Of a stretch of DNA of 64,000 nt, positions 23,300 to 36,053 are shown in pieces. Origin of the DNA: Ottelia alismoides (lineage: Eukaryota > Streptophyta > Magnoliopsida > Alismatales > Hydrocharitaceae). Numbering within the stretch: the first letter of the stretch is position 1; each line of letters begins with the position of its first letter. The translations under genes and the position numbers were made by a program. Location: the NCBI GenBank assembly GCA_037367405.1, contig JAZKJV010009623.1:62001-126000 (forward strand). The letters are read 5' to 3'. The notes under the pieces are model-generated. The model searched no databases. It had not been told where the DNA came from and saw only the letters and a list, made by a program, of their open reading frames with translations.

Positions 23300-25180
23300 C
23301 CCTCACCTGTTGATATTTGTCTCTATACTTAGGGATATTTTACCCTAAGTATAGGGGAGACAAGCCGAGCTGTTGATTGTGTGCATTCTCTTGACCTCGA
23401 TTATCTTCGGTTTTGAGCCTGTTATCCTTAGCATTATTTGATCCTAAGTATAGAAGAGATGATTGACTGCTATTCATTTATTCAATACTCTTTTCGAGTC
23501 GTTGTAGTATAGGAGTCTTTTCATTGATCTATACTTAGCACGAGTTATGTCTTCCTTTGCCTCTCTTTGATCACTATGAGGACATAGTCCACGTTAAGTA
23601 TAAGCGGTGTCGTATATTATACACACACACACTTTAGATGCCATAACTCGTACTTTATTGTATTTTTAAAAATATGGCTCTCTAAAAGTATGGGTGTATA
23701 TTTTGGATTTTTAAAAGCCGCAAGAAATTTGTAAATATAATTTAAAAAAATGGCTTGAAAAATTATATAATAAAAAAATGTTGTATATTTTTTGGATAAA
23801 ATCCTTAATTATTTAAAACTTGTAAAATTCTTTTAAATCTTATATAAAAGCCGTATAATCTTGTATGTAAAATTTGTATAAAATCCTTTATAAAATGTAC
23901 AAAATTCATGTAAAATTTATGTAAATAGAATTAATCCGCTAACTTTTCAAAAAGATCCTAAAAATGGAAATGATTTAAAATTCAATAAAAAATGAAAAGT
24001 CTATAAAAATCATTTCAAAAAGTTTAATCCAAAAAATCACTTCATAAAAAATTGTTACATTCATTAGCATTTTTCTGAACAAGTTTGATTCTTGAACCGA
24101 ATGGATCTAAGTCTGAGAGATGGAGCTTGGTTTAGGTCTTAATCCACTTAATTCTAAATGGACTTTATTAGGAATTGGAATTAAGAATCTTCAGGTCTTT
24201 AGACTTAATTCTTTGGATTCCATGAGACCATGATCGGAATTCAACTTGAATGTGCCTAAGTAAGACACTTGGTGTCATCCATTTAACTCTTCTCCATTTG
24301 AACCAATTTTGAACTCATACACTCTATACTTAGCTCGACTTGCATGTGGCTGCGAAGGTCAATCCATTTCGGTGGTGCGTTTGCATCCTTATCTAACGGC
24401 GTTGCCGTCTAAAGACGGGAGAGATTGGGGTTGAAATAAAGCTTCGGATGAGGGAAGGATCTGCTAACATAATTTTTCCAAGACCCATAAAAATGATCGG
24501 GAAGAAAAGATGCTATATCCGTCAGGGCATAGAAGATCTATGCAGTGCAACAATCATTTCTACCAAAAAGAAGCCATGCACCAAATACAAAAAATGACCA
24601 CAATGGTCCGAGCTTCAGAAAGCCTGCATTATCTTAGTGGAGAATTGGCTAAACTGGCCAGACTTCACAAGGAGAAGTGATTACACTGATCATACTCCGG
24701 TTCTCTTCTCATTCTTCTTCTTCTTCTTCTTCTTCTTCTTCTTCCAATACTCGATTGTGGACACAACACGACCTGACCTTAGAAGGAAATACTCCCTCCT
24801 CAAGGATCGAGTAGCTGGATGAGGGCCCAATTGGAGTGTATTACTGGGATGGGAGGTTTCTTCGATTCTCTAAAGCGGGAAGAGGTGAAAAGTTTACGTG
24901 ATAAATGGGTGGATCCGAGATGGCTGTTGAGGTGAACCTGGATAAGGATTTGTGGAACTTGAGGGTTGTCGAGGCTTAAATCCTAATTCTAATAGAGCCC
25001 GACACATTATTAATCCAAAGGCCTAATCCGAGTTCTAGATTTTGAGTGAAGTGAGATTCGATATAGAGAAACAAGCATTTCTAAGTTCTTTTGTTTTTCC
25101 TTTTTCTTTTTCTTTTTGCTTTCACTTATTTATAGAATAAGTGTTTGCTAAGGAACTAGCAAAGGTAAAGTATAGGGGAA
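23300..25180 (+). other. Right part of the outer element's 3' UTR
   Basis: It continues the region broken at 5180. It has a perfect hairpin (23323-23334 with 23343-23354), a weaker one near 23422-23455, and the ACGAGTTATG stem (near 23540 and 23642). Phrases parallel the inner 3' UTR, for example ACTTGGCTACACTGG-like text near 24640 and GTGTTTGCTAAGGAACTAGC before the LTR. A TTC triplet run lies at 24712-24744. The purine tract at 25162-25180 touches the LTR. There is no gene. Confidence 0.8.
24712..24744 (+). repeat. (TTC)n microsatellite
   Basis: About eleven TTC triplets in the outer element's 3' UTR. The inner element has only a short TTC-rich tract at the equivalent place, so this is a local expansion. 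Confidence 0.9.
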
Positions 25181-28100
25181 TGATGAATCAATGATTCATC
25201 GTCTTTATTCTTTCATTTTGGCTAAAATCCTTGGTAAAATGCATGCAAATACTCACTAATTTACACTAATTAACATTCTAACTACAATTATTATTATTAT
25301 ATATTTAACACTTATTTTATCCAAAATAAAATAATAAAGAGAAAAAAGAAAAATAAAAGAAAAGAAGGTTGTAGATATAAAATACATATAGACTGATCCT
25401 AACCGCGAGACTGGGTCAATATTGACCTGGTCGACAAAATAAATAAGTAGGGAGATATAAGGATCGTAACCTATAAAAATATCAGAAAACCGAGACCAAA
25501 AATACATTTTCCACATTGTAAATATTTCAACTATTTTATTTATCACTTAGACAATTTCAAATCAAAACACTTTCTTTACAAAAGTTGTTCATAAAAATAT
25601 AAATTATAAAAATATTAGAAAAAATTATTCGATATAAAAATAAAATATTATAATGGACCGAAAAAGCCAAAAAAGCCAACTTTCGAGGTTCATAACTATT
25701 TATAAAAAAACTCAAAATCGACCAAACTTCATTTTATACTTAATACTATTTATTAAAAATATCAAAAAAGATATTAGAGTAAGACATGTGAGTTTTGGCG
25801 TTTGGGCCCCATTGTATATATGTATTATATGTAAAACTTCCTGAATTTTTAATTAATCAACTATAACTCTGTATAACTTAATTCCTTTTCTAACATGTTT
25901 CTAAAAATTATTAGAAAAATATAAAAATATATTGTACGTCAAAATGCTAATAAATCCCGAGGCTACGAAGTTGTTACCTAAATTTTCCAAACCTCATAAC
26001 TCGGACATATGGACCCCGATTTAGGCAAACCCAACTTTAAAGTTTCTATTATTTAATTATTTTCCTAATGACATTGAATTCGCTAAAATCGGAGTTAATA
26101 TGCAAAATGTTGGTTTCGGGGCCATATTGGTATATATATTGTATAATGTACCTTAATTTATATTATTTAGTATATGTTGTACAATATATTTATATACTTT
26201 ATTAATACATATTTATTAAATTAAATTAAATTTATTTAATTACTTAACTATTAATTTATTAATTTTTTAATTTAATAAATATTCATTTAATTACTAATTA
26301 TTATTTAATAAGTCATTAAATTGTTTAATTATTTCATTAATTATATATAATTATTTATTTAATTATTAATTATATATTTAATGCATAATTAATCATTTAA
26401 TTATTTCTTAACTTTACATAATTAATAAATTATTATTTTTTTCTTCCTCTCTCTGCGTTTCCCTTCTTTCTCCTCCCTTTCTTCTCCCTCAGGTCCTACG
26501 CCCTACCCGCCACCTCGTTTTCTCCTCTCTGCCAACCTCCTCAATGATCGGTCGTTGGTCAGTCGTTCACCCAACAAACCCCAGTCACTAGAGACCACGC
26601 CAGTGACGACATCTGGTTGCGTGGACTCCAAGGTTACCCATCCTATAAATAGGGCACCCAACCTCCGTCGAGAAGAGATCCACCATTTTCTCCTTCTCCC
26701 GAGTTCGGAGTGTGCGAGGGTCTGTGACAAAGACTCTTCTCTGTCGTTGAAGCAAGGTGGTTGAGTTCGAGATCTGACAAGATCGAATACCATTGGAGTT
26801 CCATCTCTGACGTGCGTCGAGCCTCCGGCCACGCCGACCGTCGAGGCAAAGATCTTCTGGAGCCGTTGCTCCAGTTCCAAAGGTGCATACTCTGCCCAGT
26901 TCCAGGTTAGGTCTCTAATCTGTTTCTTTCCCTCTTCTTCTCCGACTTCTCTTCCAATCGACTACTCTTCTATTTCTTCAATTTGAAACCCAATTCATTT
27001 TGATCATCGCATCACCTTCTAAATCCCTACGACTACTGTTCTACCTTCGCCTCTTACCATCTCTGATCAGACAACATGATCGGAGCTCGGATCTCATTTC
27101 ACCACTATTCACATGCTCCCTCATTCACCTTCATCTGTTTATCGTTGGACCGAGTCGTCGCACTCAAGTCAAGTTCTTTGTTGCAAGTCTCTGATGAACA
27201 ACAACACTGGAAATCAAAATGCACATGGAGCTGAGGTCCTACAGGCATTTATCGTGCGATCGAAACACCTCTGAAGCACTGGCCATCAACAGCAAACCAC
27301 CGGATACATGCAGATCTAAACCAGCAGAGCATCTTCGACATCGGTAGCACCTGTAGGGGCATATCTATCTACTAGTAGATCTGGAGCGGGAAGCTCTATA
27401 TTCGAGCGCCATCATATCATTAGATATGCACTGAGAAGCTTCATCGTCGTCTGTCGCTTGGAGCCGAGCAATCATCGAAGCCACCCACGTCGTCGAACGC
27501 CCTTGAATCTCTGAGAATCTGGAGAACCGATGCATCGCCGCTCACCCGAAGACATTTGGGCAAGAACATTTCCCCTCCAGACTTGATAACAACCGTCGAT
27601 TAGGAGTAATCAGATGCTCGAGAGCCCCCACTGCTCAAGCTCGATCACACGCACTGCGCATGAGACAACAGATATATTGGGGCGATTTGCATTTATATGC
27701 TCGGAATTTTACGAGTCTTCAAATAGGTCCTTTGTAGGTGGTTATCACGTTCACGCGCACGTAACTTCGGGGATTATTGCGGACATCTCCTTGCAATTTA
27801 TGCATTTCAAACGCGACCCCTTTTTCTCGGATTTTTAAATCTATACCCCAATTTGTATATAAACCTATTTATATTATAATACATACTAAACATAAATACA
27901 ATATATAAAAATACAATAAAAATACCTTATATTTTACTATAAACAGTATAAAATCAGTTTTGAAAATTAAAAAGATTTTATTTTTTTAATAAATCTTTAA
28001 TAAATAACTAAAAAATAAAACAAACTTTAAAAATTATAAAAAAATAGAAAACACTCTAAAAAATCTAATAAAAATTATCTTTGATGCATTTTACTATATT

Positions 28101-28737
28101 TTATATAATAAACCCTAAAATAAATAAAATCTGCATATTAAATCAAATACAAAATACAAAATACATAAAAATTTTGAAAATCATAACTAATTCAAGAAAA
28201 ATCACAAAAATATGTACAACCTATCATTCTAAAGACAAGTTCACCTATTGTCCATTAAAAATAAAATAAAAATATTTTAATCATGTTTTCTATTTTAAAA
28301 ATTAAAAATACTTCACAATTCTTTAATAAAACAAAGTTTTTCACTTTAAAAATAACAGAAAATCCATAAAAATCCTAACAACCATGTAAAAATTCATAAA
28401 ACTAAGAAAATAAAAATTACAAAATATTTTCTAAAATAACAAAAATTTAAAAAATACTTAAAATCCATAAAAATAATATAAAATTCACAAAAAATAAATA
28501 AAATCCAAAAAATCCCTAAAAAAATAAAAATTAGGAAACCTATGAAACCTTAGTTTTCTATAGTTTAATCCTAGTTTCCAATAGTTTGGCTCCACGAGTT
28601 CGACACTCCCGTACTTAAAGCTATACACTTGAGTTTAGGAGTATAAATAATAAACAAATAAATTTTCTGTAAAAATTCACTCAACCGACACAGCGATACT
28701 ATTCTTATTTTAGAATAGGAGGTTGGGTGATTCTTCA
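25181..28737 (+). repeat. 3' LTR of the outer Athila-type element (about 3.56 kb)
   Basis: It starts TGATGAATCAATGATTCATC after a purine tract and most likely ends GATTCTTCA at 28737. The layout matches the inner LTR: AT-rich start, a gene-like GC-richer block with TATAAATA at 26644-26651, then an AT-rich tail. A related LTR lies inverted at 37774-46098 and supports both ends. Reading frames around 26503-27194 are not genes. Confidence 0.75.
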
Positions 28738-29247
28738 GAAAGGTGAATGATTAATGAGAGAGACAGATAGCCCTAGGCATTCCCTAATCTCCTTAACATC
28801 GCAAAGCTAATGGGATCACCACACACGCTTCTTGCTACCTCGATCTGCTACAATGATTTGAAATCTAGGATCATATTTTCCTCGATTGCTCTTCCGCATA
28901 CAGAGGCTAGTCAACAGCATGTATAGCACTAAGACTCATGGTGCTTGCCTGTCGTCCCCTTGCTGATACATTGACATGGATACGATATTGCAATTGTGCA
29001 TTGACCTAACAACGAGTTTGCATTTGTGCATTGACCTAACAACGAGTTTGCATTTCGCTCATACCGCTAGTTTGGGAGATTTAGAGAGGGGAGGATGGGT
29101 GTTGGGCTAATGAACAACTTTGTTTGTTGCAAATAATGTGGTGAACAACTTTGTTTGTTGCAAATAATGTGGTGGTGAAAACCCGCATACTTGGAAGTTA
29201 ACTTTTATCCAGAATTTTGTGATGCCAAGTTCTATCTAAACTTCGGT
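28738..29247. other. Unassigned sequence with two short tandem duplications
   Basis: No gene is seen. A 30-bp unit is duplicated at 28996-29055 and a 31-bp unit at 29111-29172; both pairs are nearly perfect and therefore young. The sequence lies between the outer Athila LTR and the first hairpin MITE. Confidence 0.7.
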
Positions 29248-29256
29248 ATTTTGTAT

Positions 29257-29604
29257 GGGTAAAATGGGGCTACCCCATCTCAGTTTTTTTATTTTTTTTG
29301 CAAATTTGTGCCGTGAATTTTCATCAATATATCCCTATATTATGTCATTAAAATTTCGCGTGAAACAGAGACTCCTACTGCCTCCATCCAAACGGAGTCG
29401 TTTTTAGCAATTCTGTTACCGTTAAAAAATGACTGTCTGAATGGAGGCCGTAGGAGTCTCTGTTTCGCACGAAATTTTAATGACATAATATAAGGATATG
29501 GTGATGAAATTCCACGAAAAAATTTTCAAAAAAAATAAAAAAACTGAACGAAAAACCATGAGGGAACCAAGTTAGCTCCCTCCAGGGGCAGCCCCATTTA
29601 ACCC
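29257..29604. mobile_element. Hairpin MITE, copy 1 (348 bp), 9-bp target duplication
   Basis: Exact direct repeats ATTTTGTAT lie at 29248-29256 and 29605-29613. Ends are GGGTAAAATGGGGCT and its near-complement. The whole element is one long inverted repeat folding at about 29430. The arms contain AACAGAGACTCCTAC...CCTCCATC and its complement, which is conserved in the copies at 33602, 35675 and 61229. The outer arm holds ATGGGGCTACCCCAT, itself a palindrome. A 9-bp duplication points to the Mutator superfamily. Confidence 0.88.
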
Positions 29605-29622
29605 ATTTTGTATTATTCTTTT

Positions 29623-31047
29623 GGGATTTTATCACTTGTGCCCCTCCGAGATATCGCAATATCAGTTATGCCCCTATCTTTTTGGTAATATCAGTTGTGC
29701 CCCTCACTTCTTGCTCCGTCATCACTTGTGCCCTTCCGTCAGATTGATCATCAATGAATTGACTTAACCATGGTTTTTTCAAACCTTGGTGCAGTTAAGA
29801 GGGGTATTATTGTCAAGACACCTCTTCTTCCTCCTCCACCGCGTGCTTCGTCCCGAGGAAGGAATCCGACAGCGCCGAGGCCTATGGCGGCACAGAGGGA
29901 GTTGCAGGGGACGGTGGCTCTGTCGACCTTCGCGCCGTGGCAGCAGATGAGTGCGGAGACCGGAGGAGAGGTGCAGGGGTGGAGGGGGCAGTGCGGGAGG
30001 TGGAGGTGCAGGGGCGGAGGCGCGTTGTGCGGGAGGGGGCTGTACGGAGGGTGCAGTGGCAGAGGGGAGGCTGTGCGGGGGTGGAGGTGCAGGGACGGAG
30101 GGGCGCCGTGCGGGAGGGGGCTGTGCGGAGGGTGCAGTGGTGGAGGGGAGGCTGTACGGGGGGTGCGGGGGGAAGGGGAGGTGCAGGGGGCGGCGGGGGG
30201 CGGAGGGGGGTTGTGCGGGTGGGGTGCAAGGGCGGAGGGGCGCTGTGCGGGGGGCTGTGCGGGGGATGCGGGGCGGAGGGGGCTGTGTGGGGGATGCGGG
30301 GGCGGAGGGGGCTGTGCGGGGGATGCGGGGGCGGAGGGGGCTGTGCGGGGGATGCGGGGGGTTGTGCGGTGCGACGGAGGGGCACTGTTGGCGGAGGGGG
30401 AGAAGCTCGGGCCGGAGGGGGAGGGGCCCAGGCTGGGTGGAGGTATGGGGGCGGGCAGAGGACCTCGCGGCAGGGGAGAAGCATGCGGGGGCAGATGGGA
30501 AGACCTTGGGGCGGAGGGAGAGGTGCTCGAGCGGGGAGATGACCTTGGGGCGGAGGGGGAGGCGCCTGACCTGGAGGCTGGGGCGGAGGGGGAGGCGCCC
30601 GACCTGGAGGCTGGGGCGGAGGGGGTGACGCCCGGCCTGGAGGCATGGGCGGAGGGCGGCAGGGGGCGGCGCCCGGCCTGGAGGCTGGGGCGGAGGGCAA
30701 CAAGGGGCGGCGCCGGGGAGGGAGGGGAGCTCGGGGCAGAGCTGGGCGGCATGGGGCAGGGGTGGGGGCGGAGAGGGAGGAGGAGGAGGTTGGAGGGGGA
30801 GGAAGAGGATGGGGAAGAAGAGGAAGAAGAAGAGGACGAGGAAGAGGGTACCACATAACTTTTTTTAAAATAAATTCTCCTTATGTCCTTAAAGTTAACA
30901 TCCCTTTGCACTGTGGATGGACAGTCACTAACCCGAGGGGTACAAGTGATAAAATAGCAAGAAGTGAGGGGCACAAGTGATATTACCAAAAAATAGGGGT
31001 ATAATTGATATTGCGATATCTCGGACAAGCACAAGTGATAAAATTCC
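29623..31047. mobile_element. Mutator-like element with GC-rich cargo (1,425 bp)
   Basis: Perfect 9-bp direct repeats TATTCTTTT flank it (29614-29622 and 31048-31056). Terminal inverted repeats of about 100 bp begin GG(G/A)ATTTTATCACTTGTGC and contain further copies of TATCACTTGTGCCCCTC. The interior (about 29830-30850) is extremely G-rich on the plus strand with minisatellite structure. Long frames on both strands (e.g. 29751-31034 reverse, Pro/Ser/Ala-rich) look like composition artefacts. It carries no transposase, so it is non-autonomous, in the manner of Pack-MULEs, though I cannot name a captured gene. Confidence 0.88.
30246..30700 (+). repeat. G-rich minisatellites inside the Mutator-like element
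   Basis: Two unit types are visible: about 30 bp built on GGCGGAGGGGGCTGTGCGGG (30246-30365), and about 36 bp built on GGAGGCTGGGGCGGAGGGGG (30540-30700). The many runs of three to five G could form G-quadruplexes on the plus strand. Confidence 0.8.
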
Positions 31048-31056
31048 TATTCTTTT

Positions 31057-31477
31057 TTCTCCTATGTAACGAGCATGAGCCTCTTCTCTCTGTACCTTCA
31101 CGTAAAAAAAACTATATAAAACTACATAATTGAGGGAGCTAAAGTCGGTGAGAAAGTAGGTCTGTAAGCAAGGGACAGGAGTCACGTGGTTTCCTTTTCT
31201 AGATAGATGGTCTGCTAGAGAAGATTTGTTTCATGTCACATCAAATAAAGAAGGGAGCTTACAAAGCAATGATTATATAGGATAACTATGGGTGAACACC
31301 TTTCTTTTTCCTTTTTTAAAAAGATGGAAGTCTAAATTTTCCTTTTTTAAAAAAGATGAAAGTCTAAATCCAGAACTGATAACTCTCCTTATATTTAGAA
31401 CTGATAACTCTCCTTATATTTCCTTGAGCACCACTGCCCTCCACCCCCTCTCCTCAAGCAGAAGCTACGGACATACC
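31057..31477 (+). promoter_or_regulatory. Upstream region of the B3 gene
   Basis: Two young tandem duplications are visible: a 31-bp unit (from about 31306 and again from 31337) and a 25-bp unit (from 31372 and 31397). A TATATAG at 31274-31280 is a possible core promoter about 200 bp before the start codon. Transposons begin at 31056 leftward, so any conserved promoter is short. No specific factor site is claimed. Confidence 0.4.
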
Positions 31478-33536
31478 ATGGTTGACAATCGCAGTATTCA
31501 CTACTTCTTCAAAGTGCTCATCGACAACTTCTCGCAGAAATTGGTCAGTTCGTTACACGTCCAGCCACTCTCTCTCGGTCCTATATATGCCCTCTGCGCA
31601 CATCAGAATTTCGCTTAGACGTTCATGCATGCAGATGATTCCGGCAGCTTTTCTTAAATACGTTCCCGCGGGCACGAGGGACTACTGTCTCTTGGAGAAC
31701 TCCCGTGGCAGAGCTTGGAAGGTAGACGTGACGAGGAACGAGGATGGTGAAGTGTATCTATCTGGACGTGGTTGGACCGACTTCGTGAAGGATAGCAGAC
31801 TGCACTCGTCTGAGTTCCTGTTGTTCGGCTACGACGGGAAGACGATGCATGTAGATATATTCGGTACCAGTGCATGTGAGAGAGATCCCGGAGATATGCC
31901 ACGCTCGGAAGAGAAGACAAAAGGTAATCTCTCCACTTATATATATTCCATACCGACTGTTTTTTTCTCTCCTTTAAATATTTGTTATCCCAATGCTGGA
32001 ACAAAAAGGACCGGTGAAATGGAATCAGAGTTTCCTGATCATTTGTTGCAGAGAAACCTGCAAGGACCCGGAAAGAGAGAGCTGCCACTGGACCAGAAAG
32101 AGGAGGAGGTGTAAACAGGAGTCGACGAAGAACTTGTCAAGAGGCAAAACAGCGGTCGGAATCGGCATCAAAGTTCACGTCCGACCACCCACACTTTTCC
32201 ACCACCCTGCGAAATCGCAACATCCATCAGCACTTACTGGTAAGTTTATCTGGAGTACTCATCAGGATAAGCCACAGGTAACTAGTACTTTGTTTGAAAG
32301 CATCAATAAACGTAAGATTTATGAATCTTGTCTTTCATCTAAATTTGATTGGTATGACAATCTTTTAGAATCTAATCGATAGGAGTATCTGTTCGGAATC
32401 CGATTAATCAGAGGATCGATCCGTATTCTAATTCAGCATGGATTTATGAATCCTAAATTCGTCTATTTTATTATTCCATTTTTGTTTAAAATCCTATGTA
32501 AAATACATAGATAAATGATAAATATGCATAAGTGTCATGCATCTATTACACAGATAGATAAATGATCAGAATGGATTTTTACAGTAAATATAAAATAAAA
32601 AGAGTAAAATCATAAAAAGAAAGAAATGGGGTACATAAGTACAAACTTACAAAAAAATATTACTAGGAAGAAATGCAGCTCTGAGATAGGTTTCTATTGC
32701 CGGATTTGACTGACATCCCTACTGGATGCCTCCGCCGCGGTTGACCAGAGGATGAGAGTAGGGTACGCAAGCGTACGAGCTGGAGGAGCGAGGGAAAGGG
32801 AAAAGCATCTGAACAGGTTGTCTCAGCCATGAGCCAAGAAGCTGTTGATATTGCTCTTAAGGCTGATATGATAATCTTAAACACAGCTGTCACGGGGAAG
32901 CCTCCTGCAATCAAGTCCATGTTTTCACCACATGTTTATACTCGCAGGTCTTCTACTCGCACCTCTGCCTAGTCTAGATATCAACGCAACCTAACTTGGT
33001 CGTCAAGTTAGTTGGTGGGAGAAACTACGAAAAACACAAAAAATAACCAACACTTGTATAGGCAATACTTTGAATATTTGTATGTATATTGCACACAGAC
33101 CTTTGAATGATTCTCCATTGTTTGTTAAAAATTATTTCTTAATAATTAATTTTCATTATTTTGATAATAACGTATATAAAAATTGAAAATTCCACCAAAA
33201 TAATCGGATCAATAATGGAAGAAAACCCAAACCATAAATCATATTTTGACAACTTCCCAAATTGATAACTATTTATATAAAACTTTAAATTCAAACTTAT
33301 CTTTAAAATTAATTAAAACGACCGATTATTATAAAAATATCGTAAAAATACTTATATGAAGGGATGAGTTTTGACCATCAACAAAGAAGGACCAAGGCTA
33401 ACCAAACCTTGGTCAAGTTTTTGTTATTTGTAGACATGGCCAACAGGCTGGGGTCCGTCCGTCCAAACCATCCAGCCTGCTCATGGATCGGGGTGGGTCT
33501 GGAGATTTGGACATAGGCTGACCCACACGGCCCGTG

Positions 33537-33605
<69 letters not shown>

Positions 33606-35634
33606 TAAAGGAAGCTACTCCCTGGGTGTAGCCAATTAGCTACTCCTACCTCTATTTTTCTCTATATTTTTTATTTTTTTGGAAAATAAAATATGTAAAT
33701 TCATAAATATATTCCCCAAACATGTCATTCCAATTTCGTCAGAAACAGAGACTCCTTTGTCCTCCATCTGAAGGGGATCAATTTCAGCAATTCTGAGATC
33801 GTTAAAATTTGACAGTCTTGATGGAGGGATAGAAGTCTCGAATTAAGTTGAATTTTGAATGGCATCATGGTGACATATTGTGACCTAAATTCCAATAGAT
33901 TTCATTTCAGAAAAATAAAAAATATAAGAGAAAATGGGTAGGAGCATGTAAGTTGGCTACAACCATGGAGCATACTCCCTTTTCTCATATATATATAGGG
34001 GGCACTTCAAATGAGGTGGGGTCTCACCAATATTGTGGTGAGCCATCGAGCAGATTCGTCAGATCTCAATCTGACGGTTGCATCAAAAACCTCATCAAAA
34101 GGGTATTTTCGTCAAATTGATTTCATTAATTTCGAGTTTTATTTATTGGTTTCAAATTGTCGTTTTAAGCTTTTCTCGATTTGGTATTTTCACAAATGCC
34201 TTTATTGATTAATTTCCGATTTTGTTCCAAACGATCTGGAAATCAACCACGGCTTTGTAAAGTACAACGAGTTTTTGTAAAATATATTTTACTCTTTGTA
34301 AATTTCATTAATGATTTCATTTTATTACTGTAATTTCATTTTGTAAATGGTTGTATCAGTTTTGTAAATTTGTATATTCATTTTGTAATTCCAGTGAGTT
34401 TTGTAAGAGTATTTTTCCTCTTTGTAAGCTTCAACTTTTTTGTAATTGTGTATATTTGTTTTGTAAAAAATCCGTGAATCTTTGTAGCTGAATCTCCTTC
34501 TTTTTAAAATTCACGCATGTTTTTCATTGCCTTAAAGTTCAATTGCCATACATGTTTTCGAGTCCTGCAAAATAGAGAAAAATATTTAGATTTGTAAAAA
34601 AGGTACATAAATATGTAAATCTGAATATCAGTTAAGTAAAATTATTATACGATAATGTAACGGAATCTCCCTCCTTTGTTAGAGTGTCTGATCACTTTGT
34701 AGATTTTAGGGCGCTCTTTTGTAAAATGATCTGATCACTTTGTAATATTTCTGTAGAGTTCTGCGACAAATAAGTAGACTGTTAGATATTGGAAACATGT
34801 AAAAAATTGACATGATATTGTAAAAAAAATCAATATTTGCACAAAATATTCCCTTTTTTGTAAAAAAAACTACGATTTGTAAAAAAGCTAAGGGGTCCTC
34901 CTCCGCGCACATCTCGATGCTTCGGCGTCGACGGCGAGGTGCCGCATTGGAGGACGTGCAGGCGGAGCGCGGCCTGACGGAGAACGGGGCTGAGGGCGGG
35001 CGGTAGGGGCACGAGCGGAAGGTTACGGGTGCGACGGAGGTCGCGCGGCTGGGCGTACGCTGTGCGCGCGGGCGCGCAATGGCGAATGGAGGACGCGGGC
35101 GGCGCGCGCGACCGCACGCAGAGCTCGGGCGGAGGGCAGTACAGCGTGGGGGGAGGCTGTGTGGCGCAGCGTCGGAGAGGTGCGCGGGTGGCTGCTCCGC
35201 CTGGAGGTTGTGATGTAGGCGGCACCAACCGCGGAGGGCGATGGGCGGCGTCGTGGAGCGCGGCCTGCACGCGGAGGCGCGGCTGCATGTCAGTCGAGGA
35301 ACGGGAGGCGCGGGCGGCGCTCGGGCCTGGGCGCGGGAGGCGCGCGGCAGCCGCCTGGAGGTTCGGAGGCCGCTGTTGGGGGACGCCTCACGGTAGTGGA
35401 TATGGAGACGACGGAGGGTGGCGTGATTATAGCCGCATGAATTGGCGTTTCCTAAATTATAGGAACTTTGAAAGCTAAAACGGGAAATGATTAAAAAGAC
35501 CAAAATGGGGTTTTCACCCAATAAAATCAAAATTAATTATATACGTTTAATAATAGCCACACGATTAAAATCAAAAGAGTGTGATTAATGGCTCACCACA
35601 GAAGTGGTGAGACCCTGCCTCATTTGAAGTTTCT

Positions 35635-35677
<43 letters not shown>

Positions 35678-36053
35678 CTGGGAAGCTGCTCCGCGGAGCA
35701 GCCAAGCTGGCTGCTGCGTGGGGCAGTTTCCCCCCCTTTTTTATTTTTTTTTGAATTTTTTTTATGTTATTTCATATATGTATCCCTCCTACATATCATT
35801 CAAATTTCGTGAGAAACGGAGACTCCTGTGCCCTCCATCTAGAACATGTACTTTACAGCAAATTTCAGGCCGTTAAATTTTATACGTTCTAGATGGGGGG
35901 CATCGGAGTCTCCATTCTCACGAAATTTGAATGACATGTAGGAGGTATACATAGATGAATAAACATAAAAAAAATTTCAAAAAAAATAAAAAAGGGGGGA
36001 AACTGCCCCACGCAGCAGCCAGCTTGGCTGCTCCGCGGAGCAGCTTCCCTTTT

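Larger units (their letters stand above)
4685..28737 (+). mobile_element. Older, internally deleted Athila-type Ty3/gypsy element (outer shell of the nest)
   Basis: Four parts of one element can be traced: an LTR-start stub (4685-4705), the last codons of integrase (to 4869), a 3' UTR split by the younger insertion (4870-5180 and 23300-25180), and a full 3' LTR (25181-28737). The LTR rest, leader, gag and nearly all of pol are gone. The LTR start and the 3' UTR hairpins resemble those of the inner element, so the two are members of related subfamilies. I found no clean target duplication: AGAAG precedes 4685 and GAAAG follows 28737. Confidence 0.7.

Noticed and set aside
29751..31034. Long reverse frame of 427 codons (and overlapping frames of 324 and 362 codons) as a proline-rich gene
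   Set aside because: All frames on both strands stay open because the DNA is extremely G-rich and repetitive. The protein is low-complexity, spans the TIRs of a Mutator-like element and has no domain.
34706..35530. Reverse 274-codon frame as a captured gene
   Set aside because: Arg/Pro/Ala-rich translation of a short GC block, with AT-rich ends and no domain. It could be a gene fragment, but nothing identifies it.
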